The notes under the pieces were generated by a model that was given only the letters and a program-made list of their open reading frames with translations, was not told the DNA's origin and did no database searches. The translations under genes were made by a program, and so were the position numbers. A stretch of DNA of 64,000 nucleotides from Arthrobotrys musiformis (taxonomy: Eukaryota; Ascomycota; Orbiliomycetes; Orbiliales; Orbiliaceae): NCBI GenBank assembly GCA_036971715.1, contig JAVHJL010000013.1, forward strand, positions 124,001-188,000, written 5' to 3'. Shown here piece after piece: positions 23,246 through 35,601 of this stretch. Positions within the stretch are counted from its first letter, which is position 1. Each line of letters opens with the position of its first letter.

Positions 23246-24925
23246 TCACAAGTCGTAATAGGTGTGATAATTCTTATTCTTCAGATCTTTCCTGACGTCG
23301 ACAAGCATCAGCTGACACTCCTCCGGGCTCAACTTCAAAACACCGGTGAAAAGCCTAAGCGTCAACCCTTCCAACGCCTCCATGAAGCTCGCCATATGAT
23401 ACGCGCCAACTTCCTTAAGGTACTTATCCTTAGGCCATGGAGAGTTGGGAAGCTTGAAGATGTCTTCGTGGATGTCAACGAATCCGGCCTCGACCATCCA
23501 GGTCTTGTGCTTCGGGGCGGCGACGAGGGAACGGCCTGCTTTTTCGACAGCTTCGATGAAGAGATTGTTCCACTTTCGGAGAACACAGTCTTCGGGGAGG
23601 GAACCGTCGTCGCAAAGAATGTAGGAGCTGGGTTCGAAGATCTCGATGTATCCACCTGGCTTGATGGCCCTGTTTGTTCGTGTCAATAATGAACAGAATA
23701 ACCAAAAACAGGGGATAAGATCTCGAAAAACTAACTGGTAGGCTTGTCCTATAAGCTTAGGCCAATCCGCGATGCTACCGAGCATGTAGCGGACATAGAC
23801 AAGGTCGAAGAGGTCGTCTGGGTGTGTCCATTGGCTCTCCAAATCGTCGATTTCAAATTTGACACTAAAGAACGGGTTAGAGGATGGTCGAAATTTGCAA
23901 GTACTAGCATACGCACTTTGGTGGGACCCTATAAACGCCCTTATTAGTTTCTAACATCTTCCACAGCTATTAGAGAGAAACGTACCAAGTAGGTTGGATT
24001 GGGCTCAAATCATTGCCAATCACCTGTAACAAGATATCAGCCTTCGATCACGTGGATCCTCACGTGGAGAATACCTACAACAGCAGATGGGTATTTATCG
24101 GCTGTACGGAAATTAGCGCGCTTTCATACTAAAAGGCATACACGACTAATCGACTTACCCATTTCAATGGCCCAAATACCGGTTCCAGTACCGCAATCCA
24201 AGATGTTCTGTGGCGAGTCCAATGGAGCACCGTGCAGCTCACCCTTCTGGACAATAGTCAACATGTGGTGGTGCATATCTAAACGATCTTGTTCGCTCTA
24301 TTTTCCATCATTAGAACCCTGCTCAAAATGGTCGAGATATCCATCCGTCACTCCATACCTCATCGTTCGGGAATGCGTATTCTAATCGGCTAAGTTAGCA
24401 TGCGGACAGCCAAGCAAATGAGTGCCATTGGGTGTTGTGTGTTGGGTGAACCTACGTCCTTCACGGAACTTGTGGTAACGACGACCGTTTTCATATTGGT
24501 AGTCGAACGCCGAATCCGACAAGCTGGTGGTGTATGTCTCTCTGCGATTTGTTAGGTTCCGTTAGCTCTTCGCTCCTTGGACAATGCGCCGGATGCGACT
24601 CATGAATGTCGTCTCTAGTCAACAATTGACAAAGGGTCGACCCGGTTATCTTCGCAAAGAGGTAAGAACGTACAGATCGGAATCACTGTACGACGAATCA
24701 ACGTCGCTGGCGCTCTGCATGGTCGCATAACCTCGTTAGAAATCGCACTTTCCAAACTACCAGAGCCTCCCTTTATGTACCACCAAAAGAGAGAAGGAGA
24801 GAGGGAGGAAGAGGGGAAGGAAGGAAGAGAAGGGTTATATTTACATCAGCTTCGATTTCTGGATGGTGTGTCGTCGTGATTTGGCCGTCAACGACCACGT
24901 TAGGCGGAGGGGATGTGCTCGCCAT
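23246..24925 (-). CDS. LaeA-like class I SAM methyltransferase, ten exons with microexons
   Basis: Ten exons close perfectly in frame to 331 residues: 24845-24925, 24674-24714, 24456-24541, 24359-24381, 24159-24297, 24079-24101, 23986-24023, 23917-23928, 23736-23864 and 23246-23669. All nine introns have GT-AG ends. Exons 4, 6 and 8 are only 23, 23 and 12 nt. Joined, the protein shows YAFPNDESEQDRLDM, SAM motif I ILDCGTGTGIWAIEM (residues 109-123), DLSPIQPTWVPP, FEIDDLE (151-157), YVRYMLGSIADWP and IKPGGYIEIFEP. This order is that of the fungal LaeA/UMTA-type methyltransferases. LaeA itself is a velvet partner that regulates secondary metabolism, but most paralogues are uncharacterised, and no metabolite cluster is adjacent here. 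The first 60 residues are Ser/Thr-rich and without motif. There is no signal peptide. Confidence 0.9.
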
Positions 24926-27900
24926 TGTGTGCGTATGTATGGTCGGTTCGCAGTCGAGAAAGCTGGTTCAGGAAGTAGCTAAAGGGTGGTTGGGGGTCGA
25001 TGGTTTGTGGTTTGTGGCCCTTTCGTCGTTCTTTGGCCGATTTGAGAAGTTAAAATTATCGTGCTCAGGGCGTACAAGGACTTAGGTTTTCGGTAAGCTA
25101 GTCAGCTGAAGGTGGAATCGGAACACCCTGGTTACAGTTGACCGGGCCTTGCGAAAGCAAAAGGAGATGACCTCTGTCGAGTATCTCTGATGTCGGGCCG
25201 AATGAAAGAAAACAGAAGGTCGAGTGGCCAAACCAGGTAAGCTAATCAAGTCTCTTGTTGGTGGTGGTGGTTGATGGTGCAGGCGGTGTCGAGGATGATG
25301 GAGTGAGTGTGAGGCGGTGGTGATGGTGATGGATCGATGGTGATGGCGACGATGCCGGGAATATAAATGTCTCCTTTCGAAACCCAAGCAAGCACGGCAA
25401 GCAGCAAGCAGCAACTTAATATAACAAGTACAGAAACACGGGAATAGCCTTTTCAGCAGCACACGGACCCTATTTAAATCACCCATGCTCCCCGTCTGGA
25501 TGTCCAAATCCAACATGGCCATGCAGGCGGACCTGTTGGTTTAATCAGATCAAAGTCCCACTTCTTGCTTGCGCGATGGCACATGGCGTGGAGGGTGGGC
25601 AGGGCGGCTGGGAGGTCCTTGAACGACCACCCCCGGCATGGCTCCCGGAAGGCACTCCCTGCAACAAGAGCCGGCACTTGCTCTCATGATCGCATTCTCT
25701 CTCTATCGCACAAACATCAACATGGGGGTTTCATCTGTAGGTGTATACTACTTCTTACCACGTACCCTACAGCTACATCGGAGAAGGCCCGCGGTCAGTC
25801 GCCTTGTTCTCTCTTTCTTCTTTTTTTTTTTTTTTTCCCTTCCGATAAAAACTCATTTATATAAAGAAAATACTAAATGCCCAGAAGCCTTAAACTAACC
25901 AATATCGAGAAAAGCTTTTAGTTTAATTGTGGAGTAACAGTGTCATCTGCTAACGAGAACGAGCATCCCAAGCGTAAGTCGCAAAGCTTGGACGCAAGCT
26001 GATTGGGAGATCGCAAGCGAAAAGACAGTATTGTGGCATGATCGATTAGCAATGACCCATAGCGGGAGAGGAGGGTCGACCAGTCGACTAGCCTGTCCCT
26101 CGAACTGTCGACGTCGACTACCCAACTACCGCCCTAGTACTGTGCTACATACAGTCTGTATATCAGCGTCTCTCAGGACCTCCCTCCCGAGAATTTCACG
26201 CCGACCGGGGCGTCCTTCTTCATACTGTGTCAAGAATGTAACTACAACGTTGGGGGTCCTTGTTAACATGTCCCCAGTAGGCGCTAGACGGCTCAAGTGC
26301 TTGCTTGAATTGCGAAAGAAAAAAAGAGTGAGGTCGCCGCTGCAGTATGCGTAAGGCTCAAAGACCCATGAACCTCGCAAAAGTGAGGTAAATACGTGTA
26401 CTCAATTGCTTGAGTAAGTAATTATCTATCTGAATCAATCTTCTCTTTTCGTGCAAGCGATACTTGTGGGAAAAAAAAAGGTCAAGATACTCTACATAGG
26501 TGCGTCAGTTACATGGTAGACGAAGTTCCAGAAGTTTGGTTCGACCCAGTTTCAAAAGCTGCATGAGCTCTTTTTCTTCTTGGGTGGGAAAACTCTAGGG
26601 AAAAATACGACCTTCTCAAGCGAAAGTGGGACTAGTTGGATTTTCTTGCCCGAAATTGGGGAAATCTCTGACCCCACCCTGTTCGGTTGGTCCAATCCTC
26701 GTTCGAAGTTTGTGAAGATTTGAAGGTCCGGATCCGACATTCAAGATCAAATAATGTTGGATGCAGTGTTTAACCCGTTTAAATTGAATTGCAGACAAGG
26801 CAAAAAACGCATGTCGGACCGCCTGATGATAGTGTCGTAAAAACTATGGCCATATCTGGCTGACATATCTTCGGTTTAGGTTCCCCCCCCCGGAACACCT
26901 ATAACATGGTGAACCCTTAACATAAAACTGGCGGAGTTGATACTCAAAAGAGCCTTTCATCGTATACGATTTGGTGGTATCATGTCAAAGTTGGAAGCTT
27001 CATACTATCTCTGGTGGAGCTCGGGGATAGTTGCGCTGCATCCGAGCCACCCAGCCGGCCAGGTTTTTGAGGGGAAAGACTCCACCGGACCCGTTCCGCA
27101 ACCAGGTCCGAAAAAAAGGGCCTAGCTAGTTAGCTAGCATATATGGCGCTAGCACGTTAACATTCCCGAAAAACCAGAAAGAAAGGTGCTCAGAAGTGTG
27201 ATTCCCTACGTCTGGGACGCATGTCGATTGTGTTAGCCTAACTGGCCCCTTCGTATGCATGTAGACGATCGGCTGGGGCGGTATGGATCGATAGCACAGG
27301 ACCTGGGGTCCTCCTGATAGAAAGCCATGGGGCCTAATTACCCGGCGAATTGTGGGCCGGGCTGGTTTGAAAACGATAGCTCTATCCTCATTTACGTGGG
27401 GAGCTCAAGCTGTCGTCCGTGGATTTTCGTCAAATCATCCCCAAAACAGTCCCGGTGGGGGTCGCCAATCGAGTGACAGATTCGATCTTGATCAAGTTGT
27501 TATCAAAAACTAACTAGCTGCCACCTAGTCCGCGGAATGTGCCGTTATTTCTGACAGCGGCCGGCGGGGAAAACACAATAGCGCAAAACTGATGCCTGAG
27601 CAAGCGACGATTCGATAGTGTATTGAGGTCGATATCTCCTCGGGTGAGCTTAAGCTAGTACTCGTCGAATTGACTACTCTCGAAATCATGGCGGGAACCC
27701 CAGCTTGATAGATTTGCATGCGTAGTCGCAGCTATCTGCCCGCCTGATAGCCAATTACTGGACCATTGAGGAGGTTTCAAGGTAGACCATCAGGGAAGGG
27801 CACCGAGGATCAGACCGGTCGAGACCAGACTCCAGCTCCAGCCAACCAACGGCCAAGCCAATCCAACGACACAACGCTTTCTTCCAACCCCTCACTAGAT

Positions 27901-29161
27901 CATACTGACTTCAGTAGGCCACAACAAAAAAATCTCGAAACTGCCTCAAAGGACTCTACTAACAGATTCGGACCTGTTTATGAGACAAGTTTTAAGCACC
28001 ACCTCTATCCCTTGACGGGGCTCTAGTTCTTCCGCGGCTTCAAGATTACAACACATCGAAGCTCGTTCGTTAACTAGCTCATGAGCTGCAACGCATCTAG
28101 CTAGCTGTGCAAACCAATGCATGCTAGCTTATGCCGTCGTTTACCGTGCACCTGCGAAGAGGCGCATGATAGTTAGAGGGTCCCTTGGGTTCGAAAGGTA
28201 AAAATCAAAGGCGTTTTAAACCCATGGCTAAACTATCTCCGGCCCTACCTCAGATCATCGAAAACCCTTAACGTAATAAATTAGCGCTCGCACAGATTAG
28301 CGAACGAGGCAGCTACTTCTACTAACCATAGCCTGGGCGATATAGTTAGATATAGTCGAGTAAAGTCCTGACCATAGCGCCGCGCTGTGCTTGTTTCGTT
28401 CACCTATGTATATCCTTAGCGTAGATATTCCGTTCCTAAATTCCGAATCAGGACAGATGGCGTCAATGCCGAAAGGTAGATACAATATGATTTCGGAAAA
28501 ATCGGTTTAGGGAGAAGAGTATGTATGCACTTCATACCCCCGTTAGCCGAATCTTCGATTCAATCCTAGGGAAGTTGAATATAAAATCCGTCTTGGATAT
28601 ACCTAGCGTTTTCAACATGTTACCAATTCACACTAGTCTTAAACCCGATCATTCGTTCGGGACCATATGACAATCGTCTTCAGTCCTACCAAAGGCAATT
28701 AAGATTCGTCTCGAGGCTCTAGTCTTCCATGTATCCAAGACCATACCTGCCCCGGAGACAATTAGATATATACATTAATTTTGCTAAAACGAAATTGTCA
28801 GAGTACATAGAACAATGAATGAATGAATGAATGAATGAATGGAAAACATACCAAAACCACCCAGGGGTATAAAGATAAGAAATATATACACACTTATTAC
28901 GCCAAACTTCTAGCCAAACAGACCTGTTCTAGCGATCTGTCTATCTAGTGGCCTTGCCGAGAGTCTTTGCAAAGAAGGACGAAAATTTCGAAGAAATGAA
29001 ACATAGAAGCTACTCCCGATACGGGATAAAAAAAGAAAGAAATGGGAGGTAAAAAGGAATCAGACTGACCCGAGCTCACCTCAAAACTTGATAACGTCCA
29101 GCCCCCTCGGTGTATGGAATATATAAAAACGTGCGTAATGATAGGAGAGGGATCAATGTTG
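24926..29161. other. 4.2-kb gene-free stretch
   Basis: The left part is the promoter side of the LaeA-like gene and contains a GGTGAT-type simple-sequence region (about 25258-25355) and a T16 tract (25821-25836). Farther right are a C-run near 26.88 kb and several GCTAGC/TAGCTAG palindromes around 27.12 and 28.08 kb. The open frames are short and unconvincing. I see no intact mobile element, though old degraded repeats cannot be ruled out by eye. Confidence 0.5.
28814..28841. repeat. (AATG)7 microsatellite
   Basis: Seven perfect AATG units run end to end in non-coding DNA. Confidence 0.95.
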
Positions 29162-30645
29162 TCAATCAAGGGCTTTAGCCTTCTCCGGCTCCCTAGGCAT
29201 CTCCACGTCCAGGTCGGCCATCTCCCCTCCCTCGACCCTCTCTCCCTTCTCAACATCGACATCTCTCCCCATCAACTCGAGCTCCCTCACACTACCAACC
29301 TCGCTACCCTCCAAGTCATCCAAATCCCCTAACCCAGCTTCATAAGGGTGTACGCACCCTGAGGAACCACCAAGGGTAGTCGACCCGTATCTCGTAAAAG
29401 TAATATGCCGACTTTCAACGGGGCTCACGCCGTTTCTTACAGCGTATGAGCTTCGGTCGTATTTCCCTGTGGTAGACTGCGGGTCTATAGCACAGCAAAG
29501 GAAGTGGGAAATTATGGGGATCGAATGACGAGTAAAAATTGTGCGAATGGCGGGACAAGAGGCGCAGATGAGGGCGATGTTTACTTCTATGACCGACCAG
29601 AATAGAGAGTTTGCCGTTGTATCTATTATGATTTTAGTAAACATCGTTTCCACTATGTTTAATCGGAGGAGGTAACTCACAAGAGATATCTAAATCCTGC
29701 AATGTCCTCAAACTGACCATTCGGATAATACTACTAGCACACGAGAACCCCCCGACTAGAAACAATAAACAAACCGCGACTTTCTTCCGCTTTGGTAACC
29801 TCAACCGTGTAATCGGGACAATAGGTAGTGCCACTACAACCCCATCGGTAAAGATATTAACTGCGGTACTGGCGTACAAATACGCCTGCATATCTACGCA
29901 ACTACTCTTCCCCAAATACATGATTCGGAAACTCCATGCCCCATCTATAGGGTTACATTGGAAAACACTAATGAAGATAGTGAGAACGAACATTGTCCAA
30001 CAGATCGAGAGGATGCACCACATCGTTCGACGGAACCACGGGTGGGCGTCGAAGATGCGGTTGTAGAGGATTATGATAGAGGTCTTGGCGAAGGAAAGGG
30101 AAAAAGAGTGGAGTATATTGCAAACTATTAGTTCTTTGATGAGTTTTTCCGAGCGTTCGGTCATTGTTGAGAAGGGGCCGTCCCAAAGATGTTTTCCATA
30201 GCCACTCTTCAGCACTTTGGCAGGTGTTAGTGATTTTCCGTCAGTGTGGAAGCGCACTATCGAGCTTACTATGCATCGTAACAGCGGAAAGCGCAAGAGA
30301 TCCCATCTATTGATCCGGAGTCAATACCAAACCACCCATCTGTCATTCTCAGGACACTCACGGTTCCAATAATAGCCGCCACTGTTTTAACACCAATCAG
30401 TCTCATATCCAACTCTAGATCTCAACAAAATATATCCCACAGAAATGAAGAGGAACAAAAGACATACCATCATCGCTCTCCAGCTTTCGAAACACCGAAA
30501 TCTTCGAATACAACCTCAACCCCAGCGCTATGGGTACCAATACCATAAATACGACGTTGACCACAAGCACCGGCTCCTGGAATGTGGTTGTATCCTGCCA
30601 ATCGACATTTTGGTATTTAACCCAGCGGGCAGCGTCGGATGACAT
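29162..30645 (-). CDS. seven-helix membrane protein, fungal rhodopsin-domain/Pth11-like
   Basis: My best model has four exons (30468-30645, 30358-30381, 29681-30268, 29162-29622) and gives 416 residues. The last intron (29623-29680, GTGAGT...TAG) is secure because it joins DLDIS to YTTANSLFWSVIEV. The 24-nt exon 2 and the start of exon 3 are less certain: phase allows other acceptors, and the donor of exon 2 (GTGTCC) is weak. Seven hydrophobic segments follow the family order. They include VVNVVFMVLVPIALGLRLYS, HSFSLSFAKTSIIILYNRIF, WCILSICWTMFVLTIFISVF, VNIFTDGVVVALPIVPI, CLLFLVGGFSCASSIIRM and FWSVIEVNIALICASCPAI. The conserved GYGKHLWD and CNPIDGAW lie between them. The cytosolic tail of about 110 residues is acidic (GLGDLDDLEGSE, GRDVDVEKGERVEGG). 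Relatives include candidate surface receptors, but the ligand is unknown. Confidence 0.82.
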
Positions 30646-33600
30646 TGTCTTAATCGACGATGTTTGGCGAAAGAAGTTACATTCAATCAGATTCTTTGTG
30701 CCTTCTAGTTCTAAGTAGAACTACGTAGGTCTATTCTGGGAGGGTTTCTGGTTTTGACTTTTTTTGATCGGGATTAGTAAATCCCCCTCACTGTATTATT
30801 AAGGAGAGCAGAAGTTATATAAAAAATGTGGCGATGTAACGACGGTCGAAAAAGGATACTTGTGACTAGCTGGAAGACGGCTCGATGTGAGACGTCCGGT
30901 GGGGAAGGGTTGGGGGGAAGAGGAGGGGAAGGAGGGTGTCTACGGAGTGTACCGATGCGTTCCATGGATGGTAATAGTTACTTTTACACTATGAATTTAT
31001 TTTAAGAGTGCGGGGGGTGTAGAATGTACTGGAGGGGTAGAGTAACTCAATCGACTCTAAAGTACCAAGCCGATTGAGTTTTGTCGGTTATTTGGTGGCG
31101 AGGATTTAGAGTTGGGCCGCGGGCGACAGAGAAAATAATTTTTTATACAAAGAAAGAAGTATAGCCTCGGAAAACAAAATTTCGATATCTTCTCCGATAC
31201 TTGGGCTTTGGTGGCCGAATTTCGACATATGTCGAAGACGATGAAGCTAGTTGTTAGTTCTGTCTCGAGGGTACATCGAGTTGTATATGTAACCTTTCGA
31301 ACTACCCAACTCGCTAGCTGGGCGTTGGGAATCGGTTCCTTGTAGACAGGCCAGGAAACAAAAACTAAAACAAAAATTCAACGGTCGAAACGGGATGGCG
31401 GAGGAGAAAAAAAAGGTTTCCAGGATCCAGTCCATGGATCCGACTAGTAAGTCGGTAGGTACTTGTTCTTTCCCCTGGCATATATATAGACACCACCGAT
31501 GAGCATCGAACTAGCAAAAAAAAAAAAAATGTGGAAAAAAATTCACGCGGAAAGGCCCATCAAACGGGTCGCCTGCATATTGGACAGAAACCCATCAGCC
31601 GTCGAACGGCCTGGCCTGAGACCTTCTGTTGGATATGGCTCAGGTCCGTGATCAAACTAGTGGCTGGTTATCTGAAGCGCTCGAGCAACGAAAAGGTCAT
31701 TCGCGGCATAAACCGTCATTATCTGCACTGACGGCAGCCGGCAGCTGCAGCGATAATCGAGTAGGCAAACCCTCAAATTTTACTTGGCAATTTCCTTTAG
31801 CTCACTGTATTTCAAGATGGGGATGCGTAAACACCTATTTCAAATCAGAATTTGCATGTAAACGGCATGCTAGGCCTTTTCAGCGGCTGAAAATTTTATA
31901 TCTCTTTTGCTGCTCGGACCATGCATCCGATTAGATTATCTTGCTTAGATATCATTCGTAAGTGCATCTATGGCGCGGCGCCATGAAACCCACAATCTTA
32001 CAATCTGAGAGACAAGACATGGACAATTCTAGACCGGCAACAAGCGAGCCGCCTTTCATTCTGTCGATGCAAGAAACCGCCTACAGAAAACCCTATAACC
32101 CTACATCTCTCTCCCGATGTAACATTAGCAAAAAAAATTATAAGAAAATTGGTCGACCCGAAATTTGTCAGTCAGTATAGATAGGGCTAGGTGACTCGAT
32201 TCGACATTTAAAAGTGGAGGGATCGATGAAGAGAAGCCTTCCCAACACATCCAAATGCGGTAACGGCCTTAATCGGGTTAGAAAATTAAGCGGAAGACCC
32301 CGTGTAACCCCGTCGAACAACACAGTGGATTTCTCCAGACCCTTCTGAATTCTGAACGGGAATTCGGACCTTAGGGTTGTAACTCACTAGTCTATGGGAG
32401 ATTGCAACTAGGGTCAACACTAGGGTCAACATACGCTATGCCTTGATCCCTTCATCAGCGGGATATCAGTCCATCGAGACCGACGAATTTTTCAAATAAA
32501 AAAAAAATTAAAATTCTCAATTTCTCGGGGTTTTTTGTTATTTCTTGTTGGGAAGGGTGATGACACCATAAGCGTGGACGCATATCATCTAGTGTAGAAA
32601 TACATCTCGTTTCGACCAGACGGCAGAAGTATTTCGTGTCGATGGCTGCCTCCGTAGATGAATATACTTTTAGAGAAAACATAAAAATAGTTTTCCGGAA
32701 AGTAATGAAGAACAAGTCTTGAGTCTTTTCCATGTGCGCATTCGTATGCGTACTCGATTGCCCCACGAGGACTGGTGTGTCGAGCTAGACAGTCGACAAT
32801 TCGCAAAACGCACATACCATTTTCTGGTCCGCGCATCTGCTATGTTGCAATTTTGGATGTATCCCAAACATTTTGGTGAAAACTTCGTCGCATTCCATGC
32901 ATAGAACAACATTGCAACAACAAAATAAGAGAAAGGGAAAAGAAAAGAAAGATAGAAAAGCAAAACAAAAAATGAAGTGGCGCTTCGTTCCAGTAAACAT
33001 TATGCACATGCTTCAAGCGAAAAAGAAGGGCTCTCCTAAAAGGAATCTACATGAGGATCGAAGAAAGGGAGTGAAAACAGGATATCTCTCTTGCGAGAGC
33101 AAAAACTCACATTCCTGGCAATTTCCACTTACGCAGTCCGTTGTACCTTTGCCTAAAATGTTTTAGCAACAATCTGAGCAAAAAACAACAAAAGTTTCGG
33201 ACAACGACAATGAACAATGTTCCTAACCCGGTATGAGCCAATGCTATGCTGCGAATGCTACGTGATCGCTGAAAACATTGCCTGATTGATTTCTGCTTGA
33301 TAACGAGACTGAAAAAATAAGTGACTGAATAAGCTACCGTAGTGCCGGATACTAGAAGGAGGAGAGGGCGTGTCAATCCAGGGATAGTATAGTATACTGT
33401 CATCTTTGCGGAATATGGAGAGATCTTGTTTCTTCCGAAGCACGTACGAAGGATTTCGACAGGAGCTATGGAAATGGAAATGATGTGGAAGAGTACTAAG
33501 TGCCCGAGATCTCAATGTACTGTATGTTGCTTGATGAATGCTTAGCAATCCTCGAAGATGACGGTATGAAGCATTTCTAGTATCAATACGGAAATGAATA

Positions 33601-33813
33601 GTGAGAAGTCGGAGCATAAATAGACGCGTCGAGCCCGCCATAATCATGAATTTTTATTCTCTATCATCATCAGCATCTTCATCCTCAAGGACTTCAGAGC
33701 TCTGAACGATCATTCAAATACTCTAGTATTTGCACACATTCGCTTTACAACAATCGCTTTTGCTATATCATAAAAAGTTTCTTCATACGAAGTAAAACAT
33801 TCAATCGTTCAAT
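30646..33813. other. 3.2-kb intergenic region
   Basis: No gene is supported. The interval contains an A13 run near 31517-31529, a purine-rich tract at about 32920-32975 and a short tandem repeat at 32407-32430. Minus-strand frames at 32.5-33.65 kb overlap each other and lack motifs. The right end is the promoter and leader of the repeat protein gene. Confidence 0.5.
32407..32430. repeat. 12-bp tandem duplication
   Basis: Two perfect adjacent copies of ACTAGGGTCAAC lie in non-coding DNA. Confidence 0.85.
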
Positions 33814-34611
33814 ATGCTTCGCAAATTCGTCATTCTTGCGGCCGGTATGAGCGCCATTTCCGGGGTCGCCGCCAACCCAGTCGCAAACCCGGAGCCCGTT
33901 GCAGAGCCAGAGGCAGTCGCCGAAGCTAACTACGGCTACTATAAACCCCCACCACCACCACCAGTCTACTGGCCTCCACCACGTGAGCACAAGCCGGAAT
34001 ACAAGCCGGAATACAAGCCTCACAAGCCGGAGTACAAACCGCATAAGCCAGAGTACAAACCGCATAAGCCAGAGTACAAACCGCATAAACCAGAGTACAA
34101 GCCAGAGTACAAGCCGAAGCCCTATCAGGTCAAGGGCTACGACCGCAAGGAACACAGGCCCCACAAGCCAGAGTACAAACCCCACAAGCCAGAGTACAAA
34201 CCCCACAAGCCAGAGTACAAACCCCACAAGCCAGAGTACAGGCCCCACAAGCCAGAGTACAAGCCTCACAAGCCAGAGTACAAGCCAGAATACAAACCAC
34301 ACAAGCCCGAGTACAAGCCAGAGTACAAGCCAAAGCCATACCAACCACCACGCAAGGACTACAAACCCCACAAGCCAGAGTACAAGCCCCACAAGCCAGA
34401 GTACAAGCCCCACAAGCCAGAGTACAAGCCCCACAAGCCAGAGTACAAACCCCACAAGCCAGAGTACAAGCCCCACAAGCCAGAGTACAAGCCAGAATAC
34501 AAGCCCCACAAGCCAGAGTACAAGCCAGAGTACAAGCCCCACAAGCCAGAGTACAAGCCCCACAAGCCAGAGTATAAGCCAGAGTACAAGCCACCAGTTT
34601 ACTACGAATAG
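33814..34611 (+). CDS. secreted Lys/Pro/Tyr/His tandem-repeat protein
   Basis: This is a single-exon frame of 265 residues. Residues 1-20 are a signal peptide (MLRKFVILAAGMSAISGVAA). A short NPVANPEPVAEPEAVAEA segment and a PPPPPPVYWPPP stretch follow. The rest is built from about 21 copies of HKPEYKP (one copy has Arg) with extra EYKP half-units. Two punctuation segments, KPKPYQVKGYDRKEHR and KPKPYQPPRKDY, divide it into blocks of about five, seven and nine copies. The protein ends in PPVYYE and contains no Cys. It is strongly basic and rich in Tyr, with the look of extensins or mussel-foot-type structural and adhesive proteins. That resemblance is compositional only and does not show homology. 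Tyr residues could be cross-linked in the wall. The near-identical 21-bp DNA units keep reading frames open on the other strand and in another frame, and those frames are artefacts. Confidence 0.85.
   Translation: MLRKFVILAAGMSAISGVAANPVANPEPVAEPEAVAEANYGYYKPPPPPPVYWPPPREHKPEYKPEYKPHKPEYKPHKPEYKPHKPEYKPHKPEYKPEYKPKPYQVKGYDRKEHRPHKPEYKPHKPEYKPHKPEYKPHKPEYRPHKPEYKPHKPEYKPEYKPHKPEYKPEYKPKPYQPPRKDYKPHKPEYKPHKPEYKPHKPEYKPHKPEYKPHKPEYKPHKPEYKPEYKPHKPEYKPEYKPHKPEYKPHKPEYKPEYKPPVYYE
33988..34590 (+). repeat. 21-bp coding tandem repeat array
   Basis: Units of 21 bp (consensus CACAAGCCAGAGTACAAGC plus two bases) are repeated with few silent changes, interrupted by 12-bp half-units and two non-repeat segments near 34117-34160 and 34330-34365. 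The third block is the most uniform, which suggests recent expansion or gene-internal recombination. Confidence 0.9.
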
Positions 34612-35601
34612 ACGGTTTACCCTCTTTGCTTCAGTTTTCCTTGGTAAGACGTTGGTTGAAAATATCAGATCGAAATTGAAATTCTAAAAAAAAAAGGCGG
34701 CTTGAAAACGAAATGGGAACGAGGTCCCAAAGTTTCCAAAAATGACGATGCACATGAGTTTTTAGTATAATTACTTACCTCTTTTCTTCTTACTAACTCT
34801 CCTTAATGTAATTTTAATAATTTTGTTCAAAGGGATCCGAAGCACATATGGGGCTTATCCTGGTGTTTTTTTCTGTTTTATTTTGGATGCGTGCGAGGAA
34901 AGTGGTTTAAAACTCGGTGCTTGTAGTTTTAAATAGTTACTTAAAAGTAGTTCAGGGAAAATACAAATCGCAGTGTCATTTGTCAATATCTTTCTCTCCG
35001 ATACCATTTAACAGTGAGACTTTTATAATTGATAGCGACTTAAGTCTACACTTTTAAATATTTGGTATAAATCTTTATTCGTTAGCTTGCCAGGAGCCAA
35101 ATTTGAGGTAAGTACTTGTATATCCCTACCCCTACCTAGCACCTAGACTCGAGGCTACTTGTATGTTGGACTGAAAGGTGAAACATATGCATGTGACTGA
35201 TATCGGCTTCGAAACCACGGGGTCTTAGGCTTCAGACTGACACTACGTCGGCCTACTCAACTAAATTTAATATAGGTCTAAATGCTAGCGAAGAGATATG
35301 GAATTGGGATCATTATATCAGACAAGAGTAAATACCTAGGTGGGTGATAGGAACACTGTGGGGGTCGGGCCGGGCTAGAAATACACATAATGGAGATGGT
35401 TTAATACTATAAAACCATCTTAAATCTCATTTAAGCTACATAAACCAGCAAACCATCAATCATCACCATTGCTAGACATCTATACATCCATCCATACATC
35501 CATCGCCAAATCCATTACGATATCTGATCACAGCGTCTTCTTCATCAACGCCTCTCAGCCTAACCCCTCACCACGGAACTAAAACATTTATCGTGTTAGC
35601 A
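34612..35601. other. intergenic
   Basis: This is the 3' region of the repeat protein and the promoter of the next gene. A TATA-like CTATAAAAC occurs near 35408. ATCCATACATCC-type short repeats lie near 35.49 kb. No coding signal is seen. Confidence 0.5.

Noticed and set aside
25082..25522. 146-codon minus-strand frame with His/Arg-rich stretch
   Set aside because: The His run comes from the GGTGAT simple-sequence region. No other coding evidence; more likely leader or promoter of the LaeA-like gene.
26552..26798. Minus-strand frame reading SDPDLQIFTNFERG, suspected LTR-type sequence
   Set aside because: It is short, with no flanking repeats or target duplication visible and no polymerase remnant nearby.
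33763..34687. Long open frames on the minus strand (Leu/Trp/Val-rich and Cys/Ala-rich) and in a second plus frame (Ser/Thr/Gln-rich) across the repeat gene
   Set aside because: They arise because the 21-bp units contain no stop in those frames. Only the HKPEYKP frame has a signal peptide and sensible start.
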